A DNA stretch of 23,692 bases from positions 1-23,692 of the forward strand of contig CAYXRK010000062.1 of assembly GCA_964467615.1 (NCBI GenBank), in the 5' to 3' direction. The notes beneath the pieces are model-generated. The model was given only the letters and a program-made list of their open reading frames with translations, made no database searches and was not told where the DNA came from. The DNA is from CAYXRK01 sp964467615 (GTDB taxonomy: Bacteria > Hydrogenedentota > Hydrogenedentia > Hydrogenedentales > GCA-2746185). This document shows, piece by piece, positions 13,957-21,636 of the stretch (within the stretch, counting starts at the first letter, position 1; each line of letters opens with the position of its first letter). The position numbers were made by a program, and so were the translations under genes.

Positions 13957-15408
13957 TTACGGAGCGAGTTCGCTCCGCTCCAGTTCGAGTTGATGCGGTA
14001 AGGTCCCCATGGCCGCTTCGACCGGCTGTTCCGGTGTTTCACCTGGGCCAAAAATATTGATACTGCGCCATGCCTCGCTGCGAAACCGAGCAAAGACGAG
14101 CGCGCTAAGCCCGATTACATAAATCGTCGCTCCCAACCAAGCGCCGACGGCGCCGAGTTCCAACGGCACCGCGAAGAACCAGCCAAGTGGAATGTAAAAA
14201 CAATACGCGCCAATCGTCAGAACGTACATGATCCAGCGGGTGTCCCCGGCGCCCCGAAGCGCGCCGATAAGAACAATGTTGATGGCGTCGAATGCCGCAA
14301 ACGTGGCCGCGAGAATCAATAGTGTTGCTCCGACGTCAATTACGGCCGGGTCCTTCGATAGTAACGGGATCAAATGGCGCCCGTTTACGCCCATGAATAT
14401 CCCCACCGTTCCCATGACCACGACGCCGACGACGGTCGCGGTGTACGCCCTGGACTTTGCGATGGCGATCTCCCCCTTTCCGATCCATCGCCCCACGATC
14501 GCCGTCGCCGCTTGGCTCAATCCCAGCGCCGGAATGAACGAGAGATGCATAAACGTGATCGCGCCGTTGTGACCGGCCAACGCCACTTGTCCGAAATGGC
14601 CTATCAGAAAGCTTGTGAACAGCGCCCAGCCCATAATGTCCAGCAGATTGGAAACCCCCGAAGGCCAGCCGATGCGAAACAATTCGCGGAACTTTGAAAT
14701 GTCCAAGCGATACGTCTTGCGTGAGCCGTACCCTCGATCGATCGGTGCGCTGAGGAACACCGCCTGCATAATGGCGGTCTGAATCAAAAGCGATGTTACC
14801 GTCGCGATCGCCGCCCCCGCGATTCCCAATCGCGGAAATCCATAGTGTCCAAATATCAACAGATAGTCGAGTAAGACATTCAACAGGTCCCCGACGATGG
14901 CCGCCGCCATCGGAATTACGGGCCGGCGCGTTGCCTGAAAGAATCCCGCTAGCGAAGCTTGCCACGCGACAAACCCGCAGGAGATAAGGCGGATGCGGAA
15001 GTAAGTCAGCTCCAATTCGGTGACCACCGGACCATGATTCATTAACTCGAACAGGGTTCGAGACAGCGGCCACATCAGCATCGCGCAAGTCCCGCTCGCG
15101 ATGGAAACGTAAACACCCTGCCACGCGTAGCGGGAGCAACTTTCGACGTCGCCGCGGCCGAGACACTGCGACGCAAACGTACTTACGCACGCCGCGATAC
15201 CGAGAAAGAACACGCCCAGCGTGTATGACCAAATACTCGCGGCGCCGATCGCAGCCAGGTGCTCCGTGCCAAGTTGGCCAACGAATATCTTGTTGATAAA
15301 CTCCATGAACGCGAACGACACCGAGCCGAGCATGATCGGCCCCGCCATCGACACCACTTCGCGCACGCCCGCCCATTTGCCGGGGGCTATCGTATCGCGT
15401 GAATCCAC
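13957..15408 (-). CDS. MATE family efflux transporter (NorM/DinF type)
   Basis: The 483-residue inner-membrane protein has about 12 hydrophobic helices in two MatE halves. Family landmarks are the first helix AGPIMLGSVSFAFMEFINKIFVGQLG, GFFQATRRPVIPM near residue 175, and the parallel GALRGAGDTRW in the second half. MATE proteins export cationic drugs or metabolites in exchange for H+ or Na+; the substrate cannot be predicted. The long open frame goes to 15609, but GTG at 15408 is preferred because GGAAGGA ends 4 nt upstream and the first helix then follows a short soluble N-terminus; the extra residues of the longer frame are not MATE-like. The C-terminal tail (about 455-483) is hydrophilic. 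The gene is divergent from the Fis-type regulator, 123 bp away, and may be its target. Confidence 0.93.
   Translation of the reverse strand: MDSRDTIAPGKWAGVREVVSMAGPIMLGSVSFAFMEFINKIFVGQLGTEHLAAIGAASIWSYTLGVFFLGIAACVSTFASQCLGRGDVESCSRYAWQGVYVSIASGTCAMLMWPLSRTLFELMNHGPVVTELELTYFRIRLISCGFVAWQASLAGFFQATRRPVIPMAAAIVGDLLNVLLDYLLIFGHYGFPRLGIAGAAIATVTSLLIQTAIMQAVFLSAPIDRGYGSRKTYRLDISKFRELFRIGWPSGVSNLLDIMGWALFTSFLIGHFGQVALAGHNGAITFMHLSFIPALGLSQAATAIVGRWIGKGEIAIAKSRAYTATVVGVVVMGTVGIFMGVNGRHLIPLLSKDPAVIDVGATLLILAATFAAFDAINIVLIGALRGAGDTRWIMYVLTIGAYCFYIPLGWFFAVPLELGAVGAWLGATIYVIGLSALVFARFRSEAWRSINIFGPGETPEQPVEAAMGTLPHQLELERSELAP
13960..13977. terminator. Hairpin between convergent ankyrin and MATE genes
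   Basis: CGGAGCG (13960-13966) and CGCTCCG (13971-13977) form a perfect 7-bp stem with an AGTT loop, starting 23 bp after the ankyrin stop and lying in the last codons of the MATE gene. No T-tract follows on either strand, so intrinsic termination is doubtful. Confidence 0.25.
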
Positions 15409-15412
15409 GGTA

Positions 15413-15419
15413 TCCTTCC
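15413..15419 (-). promoter_or_regulatory. Shine-Dalgarno GGAAGGA deciding the MATE GTG start
   Basis: GGAAGGA ends 4 nt before GTG at 15408. It is the best ribosome binding site near the start of the transporter homology, so it fixes the start well inside the open frame that extends to 15609. Confidence 0.6.
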
Positions 15420-15475
15420 AAAAAGAGCGCGAGACACTACCACACTTGGGGTCAATATGCGCACGCACATGGCCC

Positions 15476-15505
15476 TTGGACAAATACCGCCCGCGGGTGT
15501 AGTGT
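15476..15505 (+). promoter_or_regulatory. Possible promoter of the Fis-type regulator
   Basis: TTGGAC (15476-15481) and TAGTGT (15500-15505) are 18 bp apart and end 26 bp before the ATG at 15532. The match is moderate (TTGGAC 4/6, TAGTGT 4/6) and the region is shared with the divergent MATE gene. Confidence 0.25.
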
Positions 15506-15531
15506 GACCACCGCGTGTCTCGAGGCGGACC

Positions 15532-16014
15532 ATGGCGCGTATAAGGCTTGTCATTGACGACGATGTACCCCGGCTGACTCTCAAAGCCATGCTCGAGGCC
15601 GAGGGGCACTCCGTCTCAACGGCGGACTTCGGTTTTGATCTTACCATCGCGGATTCGCCCAGGCGCGCCCTCGAGGCCATGAAGAAGGCCCCAGCTTTGA
15701 TACTTTCCACGGCGACGCAATTGCCCGAAGCGATAACGTGCATGAAACAGGGCGTATTCGGATACGTGTTCGTACCCTTTCTCGCGGGCGAAGTGGGATT
15801 GATGGTTACTCGAGCTCTCGGCGGCGCCAACCAATCGGTCCGCCGCGACGTGGACGAACTGATGTCACTCGATCAAGCGGAAATGGACCATATCAAACGC
15901 GTGATGCGGGCATGCAAACACAATCAGGCGAAAGCCGCACGCATCTTGGGAATTGGGCGCAACACGCTCTGGAGAAAGCTGAGAGACGCTCAACAGGAAT
16001 CTTCCGGCGTGTGA
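15532..16014 (+). CDS. Small transcriptional regulator: degenerate receiver plus Fis-type HTH
   Basis: The 160-residue protein begins like a response-regulator receiver (IRLVIDDDVPR, acidic pocket Asp9-Asp11) and ends with a Fis-type helix-turn-helix (about 112-152, with NQAKAARILGIGRNTLWRKL) as in NtrC-family or PrrA/ActR-type regulators. The receiver is shortened: beta-3 FDLTIAD (35-41) follows almost directly on TAD (30-32), so the usual helix 2 is missing. The M-P-G-x-D-G segment after the phosphoacceptor is absent, and the conserved Lys of the KPF motif is Val81 (VFVPF). Phosphorylation control is therefore doubtful. There is no AAA+ sigma-54-activating domain. ATG at 15532 has GAGG about 7 nt upstream. 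It is divergent from the MATE gene, with no histidine kinase nearby. Regulation of the MATE gene is a guess from position. Confidence 0.82.
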   Translation: MARIRLVIDDDVPRLTLKAMLEAEGHSVSTADFGFDLTIADSPRRALEAMKKAPALILSTATQLPEAITCMKQGVFGYVFVPFLAGEVGLMVTRALGGANQSVRRDVDELMSLDQAEMDHIKRVMRACKHNQAKAARILGIGRNTLWRKLRDAQQESSGV

Positions 16015-16030
16015 TGCGTCCGCCGGTCTC

Positions 16031-16055
16031 GCCCCGCGGAGTTTTCGGGCGGGGC
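16031..16055. terminator. GC-rich hairpin between regulator and comF
   Basis: GCCCCGC (16031-16037) and GCGGGGC (16049-16055) form a 7-bp stem around an 11-nt loop, 16 bp after the regulator stop and touching the last base of the comF stop codon. It sits between convergent genes, as expected of a bidirectional terminator, but lacks a T-tract on either side. Confidence 0.35.
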
Positions 16056-16810
16056 TATGCGGGCAAGGCGGCCGCAAAAACATCGACAATTTGCGCACCG
16101 GCCCGTATCAGCGCGCGAGAGCATTCCGAGACAGTGCCTCCTGAAGTTACCACATCGTCGACGAGCAAAACGCTTTGGCCCGCGAAGTCCGTATCGGCGT
16201 CGACCGCAAACGCGCCGACCACGTTTTTTCTGCGCTCCGCCTCGCTTTTCAGACGGCTCTGTACTTTGGTTGGCCGGATTCGACGAAGCGAGACGTCCAA
16301 TCGTGCCCCAGCGAACGTCGGGAGAAGGTATTCCGCCAAAAGCTGGGACTGATTAAACCCGCGTTCCCGCAGCCGGACGCGGTGCAGCGGCACCGGTACG
16401 ATGGCCTCGTATGCGTCGAGGTCGATTTCTTGTTCCGCAAACTCTGCCATTCGCTCGGCAAGCGGGGCGGCGAGCTGGATTTTTCCGTTGAACTTGAGAA
16501 GTTTGATGGCCTCCGCTACGGCGCCGGTATATACCGCAGCACCGTAAACTCTGCGGTAGGTGGAATTCTTTCTGGTCCGGCATTTATCGCACGGGAAATT
16601 GGGAGGGGACGGCCCGAACCCGAGGCGTGCGGGCTCGGGTCGTCCGCATACGGTGCAGAATGGGCGGACGATCTTCGGACTTCGTTCCCAACACGTCGGA
16701 CAGAAATATGCGTTCTCGTCCGTTAGCAATTGCACTCCGCACTCTCGGCAATAAATCGGGAACACGAGGTTCTTTAAGGCGAGCGCCCACGGCCTGACAG
16801 CCTCTATCAC
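16055..16810 (-). CDS. comF: ComF family phosphoribosyltransferase-like protein
   Basis: ComF proteins are PRPP-binding-fold proteins needed for DNA uptake in competent bacteria and are found widely in non-competent ones too. The 251-residue protein has an N-terminal zinc-binding part with four Cys pairs (21/24, 37/40, 52/55, 74/77) and a type I phosphoribosyltransferase domain. The domain includes VPVPLHRVRLRERGFNQSQLLA (about 138-159; the RGFNQ signature) and the PRPP loop VLLVDDVVTSGGT (214-226). The GTG start at 16810 overlaps the stop of the upstream secreted-protein gene by one base (TAGTG), which suggests translational coupling; AGGGG lies about 9 nt upstream. It is the last gene of the minus-strand run and converges with the regulator. 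Family assignment is firm; a role in competence here is not shown. Confidence 0.94.
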   Translation of the reverse strand: MIEAVRPWALALKNLVFPIYCRECGVQLLTDENAYFCPTCWERSPKIVRPFCTVCGRPEPARLGFGPSPPNFPCDKCRTRKNSTYRRVYGAAVYTGAVAEAIKLLKFNGKIQLAAPLAERMAEFAEQEIDLDAYEAIVPVPLHRVRLRERGFNQSQLLAEYLLPTFAGARLDVSLRRIRPTKVQSRLKSEAERRKNVVGAFAVDADTDFAGQSVLLVDDVVTSGGTVSECSRALIRAGAQIVDVFAAALPA

Positions 16811-19800
16811 TACGGTCTACCCCTACGAATTGCTGCCGGTTGTTTACCGAAGGCGATAGTGGCCGGCCGCGATGTAGTGCTGAGCAGTTCGTTGTTCTTG
16901 GCGCGAACTGCCGCGGAAGTGATCTCGATCACGAACGAACGAACTTCAGTATCCGGCGGCATGCTCCAATCAATCAATGCCACCGCTGGACCCAGCGCAT
17001 TGGCGCCAAGTCCGGACGTAACCGTCAACCGCCAACCATCACGAAACGGTTCCAAGCCGGCCCTTCGCTCGTCACGCACCGCCCAAGGGCCGGGCCGAAC
17101 ACTGAGTTTCTCGCTATCGACTCCAGGGAGATCAAGCACGATGTCCATGCTCGATAGTTCCGCGCCGTGACTGTTCACTTCAAGCGCGAACGTCCCTTCG
17201 TACAATTCATACTGGGCGACAGTGCGTTCCAACGCCCGCAAAGATAGATCGACGACGGTTCTAGGTGCGTAGTGAAATCCGTAAGCCAGTGTCGCGGATC
17301 GTTGGGCGTCCGGGTCGCGGACCACTATCGAAACAGGCCCCCCGTCGGCATTGGCGCAGGCGGGCGTGTCGACGTTGAGTTGCGTTGGGTACGCCATCCG
17401 CACTCGAGGAGAGCGCCTAGACCCGAACCAGACCTCCGACTTCGGCGAAAAACCCGCTCCAAACACTTCTACCCGGGTGCCGCCTTCCGCCGGCCCAGTC
17501 ACGGGCCGCTCCGCCTCTCCGGGTCGCGCGTCCGGCAACGCCAACCGTTCAATTCTCAATTCGGGGCCCGCTTCGACGGGGACCGCGTCCGCGCCGTCCC
17601 AAATGCCATCACCATCCGTGTCGGGATTGAGTGGGCTGGTCTCGCCTTCATCAACCCTGCCGTTAACGTTTGAGTCTTCTAGTCCATCCGAAACGCCGTC
17701 ACCGTCCGTGTCTTCCAACAGCGAATGAGATTCCCCTGGATCGATGGCGCCATTTCCATCGCGATCCTCAAGTTCATCAGATAGTCCGTCGCCGTCCACG
17801 TCTCGGACTTCTTGCCGGGCGCGCGTCAACCATTCGAAAAGTTCTAACGCGAACTCGTGCGAACGTTCGCCTGTCTTCCCTCGGTCCAACAAGGGTTCGG
17901 GCGAAGCAAGCACGGCGACGCGGCCGACGCCGTAGGTCAACGCGGCGAACACTGCGCCGTTCGGCCCGCGGTCGTTGCCGGCGATCACGAAGCGGGCGTC
18001 GTCGACCAACACCTCCGCGGCATCGTTCATCGACAACGATTCGGCCGTACGCGCGAATACGCTCTCGGCACTCACAACGAAATCGCCCCGTAAGCGTTCC
18101 GCGGGCCGCACGACTACGCCCAATGGCCGTAGCCATTGATTCACCGTATCTTCATACTCGGACGCTCTCAAATCGCACACAAGCAACATGCCGCCTCCCT
18201 GCGCAACGTGCTCGAAAAGTGTGCGCCGCGTCGGCAATCCACGCGCCGCGGACGAAAAGGGCAGGACCACGATCGCATATCGGGAATCCATCGCATCCGG
18301 CGTCAGGGTTGTTGACTCGTGCGCGAAATAGTGTGGCGGCGATGAAAGCGCGAAACGCATTGCCGCGAAGGGACTTGAAATATCATCCAGACTGGCCGCC
18401 GGCCCTCCGGCCAACCATAGAATCCGCCGTATCGGGGACACATCCGGCAGCACTTCGACGAGGATCCGCCGCGAACCGCTCACGACCCTGCCGTCGTCCC
18501 CCGACATCGATACCGCCGCGTCCGCGTAGGAGGACGCATAACCCGATTCGCCCGCGGTGTATTGGCTAGGATCTACGAGGATGCTGGTCATGCCCGGGAA
18601 ACGGGCCAATACCTTCGGGTAGACGTTGAATGGAATATCGGGTCCGGAAAGTTCGACGCGCGCGTGCGTTTCCCCCGAGTACTCGGGGGCGACGAGAATG
18701 GATCGGAATTCGCTTCCGACCGCCGCGCCGGAAAATGACACGATCGCGGGCGTCGCTACGTCTGGCGACGGGCGACTCGGGAGCGGATCGACCCCGTCCG
18801 ACTGGCCGTCACCGTCTGAATCAACATTCTCATCCGACGTTTGTCGTAAACGTTCCGCTAGCGCCACGGACCCGTCCCCGTCTTCGTCCTTGCCCGCCGA
18901 AGTCTTAATCACCGCTATATCCACGACGAATCCCGTAGAAAATGGAATCGTTTTCGACGCTAGAAGCGTGTTCGAATCCAACATGTGAATCCTGTTGCCT
19001 TCGGCGACAAGCACCCCTGTCGCCGTTTCCTGGAGCGCAACAATTGGATTGTCCAATATCGCCTCTGCGGTGGATTCGCCAGCCTCGGAGATTCTCAGAA
19101 GTCGCCGATTGATCCCTAGATGAGCGTAACTTTCCCCGCGTCTCGTCTCGACCAGAGGGGGCGCATAGACCTCCGTAAATGAGAGATCGACGCGCTGGTC
19201 GGCATTCCCGGCATCGAGGTGAAACAGTGCAGCACGCGCGAAATCAGTCCCCGGTTCTTGAGACGCAATCCAGAGAGAACCGCTGGACGCCTCCGCGAAC
19301 ACACTGGATTTTCGGGTCTCGCCGTCAACGGTAACCGGGGACCAACGCTCTTCAAGCGTCATTGCGTCGTACGCCCTAATCCGCGTGCAATGCCGGCTCT
19401 CGGACTCTTCGATTACCTGGAACGTGGTCGCGAGAAGAAGCAACTCTCGGTCTTGCGAGAATCGGATCCAGACCGGGTGGGCATCCAACGTATCCGTCTC
19501 GGAGTCTCCGACTTCAACTGAGCCTATACTCCGGCCGGAGAGCGCATGAACGAGCTCAATCCCATTCGCGCCAGTGCCCGGATCACGCGACAGGACCGCC
19601 AAGCGATCATCGGCGCGATCGAAATCAATCGGGGCCCCGCTCAACGCAAAGAGCTTTTGTCTCGCGGCAGTGTCGGGCGCCGACGTATAGACCCCGCCAC
19701 TCGCACCGGAACGTTCTACGAATAGAGAATACGAATCTTGGTTCTCGGGACCGTAAAACCCCGCCGGCCAAATCTCGACGCCGGGAGGAGCGACATGTGT

Positions 19801-20142
19801 CTCGTACCGCGGCCCCAGCGCGGGCCATATGTCCAACCAAGCGACACCGAATCTATGGTCGCGCGATCCCGGCCGGGACGTGAACCCAAAGGACAAAAGC
19901 GCGTCGGCGCCTTTCGTCGAAATCTGAACGGGCCGCGTCTCCGCGAGCCCCGGCAAACGAACAACGTCGGGAAGCACGACATCGTAATTAAAATCGACGA
20001 TATGGGCCGACAGCGACGCGCCCTCTCCCGTCGTGGTACGCGCTTGCGTGATGACGAGGACGCGTTGGCCGGCGGCATGCTGCGCGATGAACAGGATGCA
20101 CGCGGCCGCGACAATTCCATATCTTCGCGAACGCACAATCAT
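16810..20142 (-). CDS. Large secreted protein: propeller-like N-terminus, TSP3 calcium motifs, GATase1-like domain, IPT/TIG domain
   Basis: The 1110-residue protein has a signal peptide (about 1-25). Residues 26-415 are beta-rich with WIAS/FHLD/VLVAEGNRIHMLD segments and look like a degenerate beta-propeller. A TSP3-type calcium motif sits at about 419-452 (DEDGDG ... DSDGDGQSDG). Around 572-775 is a Rossmann/GATase1-like region (RRILWLAGGP, YAIVVLPFS, GGGMLLVCDL, GVGRVAVLASPE), similar in kind to ThuA or DUF4350 domains. Three more TSP3 motifs follow at about 781-851 (DVDGDGLSD, DTDGDGVSD, DTDGDGIWD), then an IPT/TIG domain (about 861-958; GGTRVEVFGAGFSP) and a final beta-domain. No sorting signal or PEP-CTERM is seen at the C-terminus. 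It lies 30 bp after moaD without a clear ribosome binding site, and overlaps comF by one base. A surface or periplasmic location is inferred; the function is unknown. Confidence 0.85.
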   Translation of the reverse strand: MIVRSRRYGIVAAACILFIAQHAAGQRVLVITQARTTTGEGASLSAHIVDFNYDVVLPDVVRLPGLAETRPVQISTKGADALLSFGFTSRPGSRDHRFGVAWLDIWPALGPRYETHVAPPGVEIWPAGFYGPENQDSYSLFVERSGASGGVYTSAPDTAARQKLFALSGAPIDFDRADDRLAVLSRDPGTGANGIELVHALSGRSIGSVEVGDSETDTLDAHPVWIRFSQDRELLLLATTFQVIEESESRHCTRIRAYDAMTLEERWSPVTVDGETRKSSVFAEASSGSLWIASQEPGTDFARAALFHLDAGNADQRVDLSFTEVYAPPLVETRRGESYAHLGINRRLLRISEAGESTAEAILDNPIVALQETATGVLVAEGNRIHMLDSNTLLASKTIPFSTGFVVDIAVIKTSAGKDEDGDGSVALAERLRQTSDENVDSDGDGQSDGVDPLPSRPSPDVATPAIVSFSGAAVGSEFRSILVAPEYSGETHARVELSGPDIPFNVYPKVLARFPGMTSILVDPSQYTAGESGYASSYADAAVSMSGDDGRVVSGSRRILVEVLPDVSPIRRILWLAGGPAASLDDISSPFAAMRFALSSPPHYFAHESTTLTPDAMDSRYAIVVLPFSSAARGLPTRRTLFEHVAQGGGMLLVCDLRASEYEDTVNQWLRPLGVVVRPAERLRGDFVVSAESVFARTAESLSMNDAAEVLVDDARFVIAGNDRGPNGAVFAALTYGVGRVAVLASPEPLLDRGKTGERSHEFALELFEWLTRARQEVRDVDGDGLSDELEDRDGNGAIDPGESHSLLEDTDGDGVSDGLEDSNVNGRVDEGETSPLNPDTDGDGIWDGADAVPVEAGPELRIERLALPDARPGEAERPVTGPAEGGTRVEVFGAGFSPKSEVWFGSRRSPRVRMAYPTQLNVDTPACANADGGPVSIVVRDPDAQRSATLAYGFHYAPRTVVDLSLRALERTVAQYELYEGTFALEVNSHGAELSSMDIVLDLPGVDSEKLSVRPGPWAVRDERRAGLEPFRDGWRLTVTSGLGANALGPAVALIDWSMPPDTEVRSFVIEITSAAVRAKNNELLSTTSRPATIAFGKQPAAIRRGRP

Positions 20143-20172
20143 CGGAACGTGTGCCGGATCATGCGCCCTATC

Positions 20173-20412
20173 CTATCCTCCCGCGACGGGTGGAATGAAC
20201 GCGACTCGGTCGCCGTCCGACAGCCGGTGGTTCCACACCGAGAACTCTTCGTTGACGACCACTTTTAGGCGTTCCAACGGCAAGGTGAAACCGTGCTCGG
20301 CCTGAAGCGCGCGATAGAGGTCTTCGGCGGTCGCTGCCGAAGAGGAAAGCTCCTCGTCGCCCAGTCCTCTCTGCTCCCGAAGCAACGCGAAATAGTGTAC
20401 GCGGACTTTCAC
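20173..20412 (-). CDS. moaD: Molybdopterin synthase small subunit MoaD
   Basis: MoaD is the ubiquitin-fold sulfur carrier of molybdopterin synthase; its C-terminal Gly-Gly is thiocarboxylated and delivers sulfur to precursor Z (cPMP) with MoaE. The 79-residue protein begins VKVRVHYFALLREQRG, has the LSDGDRVAFIPPVAGG ending, and terminates exactly in Gly-Gly as required. GTG at 20412 overlaps the mobA stop as GTGA, a four-base overlap typical of translational coupling. The frame is open further upstream, but those codons are antisense-phase to mobA and not MoaD-like. The large subunit moaE is not in this window, so it must lie elsewhere if the pathway is complete. Confidence 0.93.
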   Translation of the reverse strand: MKVRVHYFALLREQRGLGDEELSSSAATAEDLYRALQAEHGFTLPLERLKVVVNEEFSVWNHRLSDGDRVAFIPPVAGG

Positions 20413-21032
20413 GGCGTTGCTCCCGCCTTCGAGAGCTTTGCCATCGCGTCTGCGCGTTCGGCCGGTGAATTCACGCTCAAAAATGTTTCGGCGTTCGGCG
20501 CGGCCACGCGTCGGATCGGCGCGTTCTCGAGCCAAGCGCGCAGACTCGTGTTGCCGGTCCGGACAGACTCCTCCAGAAGCGGCCCCGCCTTCGGCTCGTA
20601 GATCGCGCACAGAGGCTCGATCCGTCCCTCCGCGTTGACGAATGCCGTGGCGTAACATGACGGCCCGCGTTCGCGCGCGAGAAGAGTTACCGTCGTATCG
20701 TCCACGCGGGGCATGTCGCACGCCAGCACGAACCACGCCGCGTCTGGGTGCGCGCGCATCGCTGACAATACCCCCGCGGCCGGGCCGATACCCGCAAACT
20801 GATCCGGAATCAGTTCGACCCCCGCGGCCTGCGAGACACGTCGCTGTTCCGCGCGCGCGGAAACGTATACATCGTCGCAGACCTCTCGCAACAACGCCGC
20901 CGCCCGCGCGACTTGCGGCTCGCCGCCGTAGCGAATCAAGGCCTTCTCTTCGCCCATCCTGCGGCTTTCACCGCCCGCGAGCACCAGCCCGAAAAGGGGC
21001 GCGTCGCCGTGATACGGTCCCTCGTTCATCAT
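20409..21032 (-). CDS. mobA: Molybdenum cofactor guanylyltransferase MobA-like NTP transferase
   Basis: MobA attaches GMP to molybdopterin in the cytoplasm to form MGD cofactor. The 207-residue protein shows the nucleotide-binding signature LAGGESRRMGEEKAL (about 18-32), GIGPAAGVLSA (81-91), the metal-binding ACDMPRVD (104-111) and EPLCAIYE (139-146), all expected of the MobA family. ATG at 21032 is chosen, four bases after the moaC stop; an upstream start at 21065 would overlap moaC by 29 bases. The gene overlaps moaD by four bases at its 3' end. MocA-type cytidylyltransferases are related, but the length, the GGESRRMG form and the Moco context favour MobA. Confidence 0.9.
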   Translation of the reverse strand: MMNEGPYHGDAPLFGLVLAGGESRRMGEEKALIRYGGEPQVARAAALLREVCDDVYVSARAEQRRVSQAAGVELIPDQFAGIGPAAGVLSAMRAHPDAAWFVLACDMPRVDDTTVTLLARERGPSCYATAFVNAEGRIEPLCAIYEPKAGPLLEESVRTGNTSLRAWLENAPIRRVAAPNAETFLSVNSPAERADAMAKLSKAGATP

Positions 21033-21036
21033 AAGT

Positions 21037-21516
21037 CTACGCGACGGTCGCTGCGTGGTAGTCACTCTTCCCGCCTTGTTTCGCGATAAGACGCACTTCG
21101 CGAATGACGATGTCGTGCGACACGGCCTTGCACATGTCGTACACGGTCAACGCGGCGATCATGGCGGCAGTGAGCGCCTCCATCTCGACGCCGGTCTTAT
21201 GCGTGACCGTGGCGCGCGCGTCGATGATCACCTCGCGTTCGGCCGTCAACTGTATCTCGATTTGGCAATCCTCGAGGCCGATCGGGTGACACAACGGAAT
21301 CAGTTCGCTCGTTTTTTTCGCGGCCATGACCCCTGCAATCCGGGCCGTTTGGAACACGGGTCCCTTCTTGCTCTGAATGTCGCCGCCGCGGAACAGCGAC
21401 GCCACGGCCGCCGGCAACGCAACGACGGCGCGCGCATGCGCCGTGCGGCGGGTGGGCGGCTTGGCGCTTACGTCCACCATCGCTGCCTGGTTATTTTCGT
21501 CAACGTGCGAAAGCAT
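21037..21516 (-). CDS. moaC: Cyclic pyranopterin monophosphate synthase MoaC
   Basis: MoaC converts 3',8-cyclo-7,8-dihydro-GTP, made by MoaA, to cyclic pyranopterin monophosphate. The 159-residue protein has the family start HVDENNQAAMVDVSAKP, the KKG loop (Lys50-Lys51), the LCHPI motif (75-79; His77), TGVEMEALTA (109-118) and YDMCKA (Asp127, Lys130). These match the catalytic residues of E. coli MoaC in position, and the length is typical (about 160). The open frame continues to 21612, but the upstream codons run through a low-complexity repeat-like stretch, so ATG at 21516 is chosen; AAAAGAG abuts it and is not a well-spaced ribosome binding site. It follows moaA by 120 bp and precedes mobA by 4 bp. 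Confidence 0.95.
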   Translation of the reverse strand: MLSHVDENNQAAMVDVSAKPPTRRTAHARAVVALPAAVASLFRGGDIQSKKGPVFQTARIAGVMAAKKTSELIPLCHPIGLEDCQIEIQLTAEREVIIDARATVTHKTGVEMEALTAAMIAALTVYDMCKAVSHDIVIREVRLIAKQGGKSDYHAATVA

Positions 21517-21597
21517 CTCTTTTGAGTTCTTTGCGTTCTCTTGCGGCGATTTGTTGTTTCTTAGGAGCGAAGTGAAGATTCTCTTTGGCCCAAATGT
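21517..21597. repeat. Degenerate copy of the 9-bp-period CTTTGCG/CTCTGCG repeat family
   Basis: TTTGAGTTC (21521-21529) and TTTGCGTTC (21530-21538) are 9-bp units, followed by TCTTGCGGCG and a TTTCTTAGG ... TTCTCTTTGG tail. The layout resembles the block at 4706-4755 (G-rich repeat units, then a TTTCTTGG-like tail), in the same orientation. It fills most of the moaA-moaC gap and explains the spurious N-terminal extension of the moaC frame. Confidence 0.45.
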
Positions 21598-21636
21598 TCG
21601 CTCCTTCTCCACAAACTCCAGAACTTCATCCGTAAA

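Noticed and set aside
14336..15421. 361-codon minus-strand frame overlapping the MATE gene in another phase
   Set aside because: The translation is Arg/Gly-rich with no membrane helices; the MATE frame explains the sequence.
17670..18569. 299-codon plus-strand frame opposite the secreted protein
   Set aside because: Extremely Arg/Pro-rich; antisense to the TSP3 and GATase1-like coding region.
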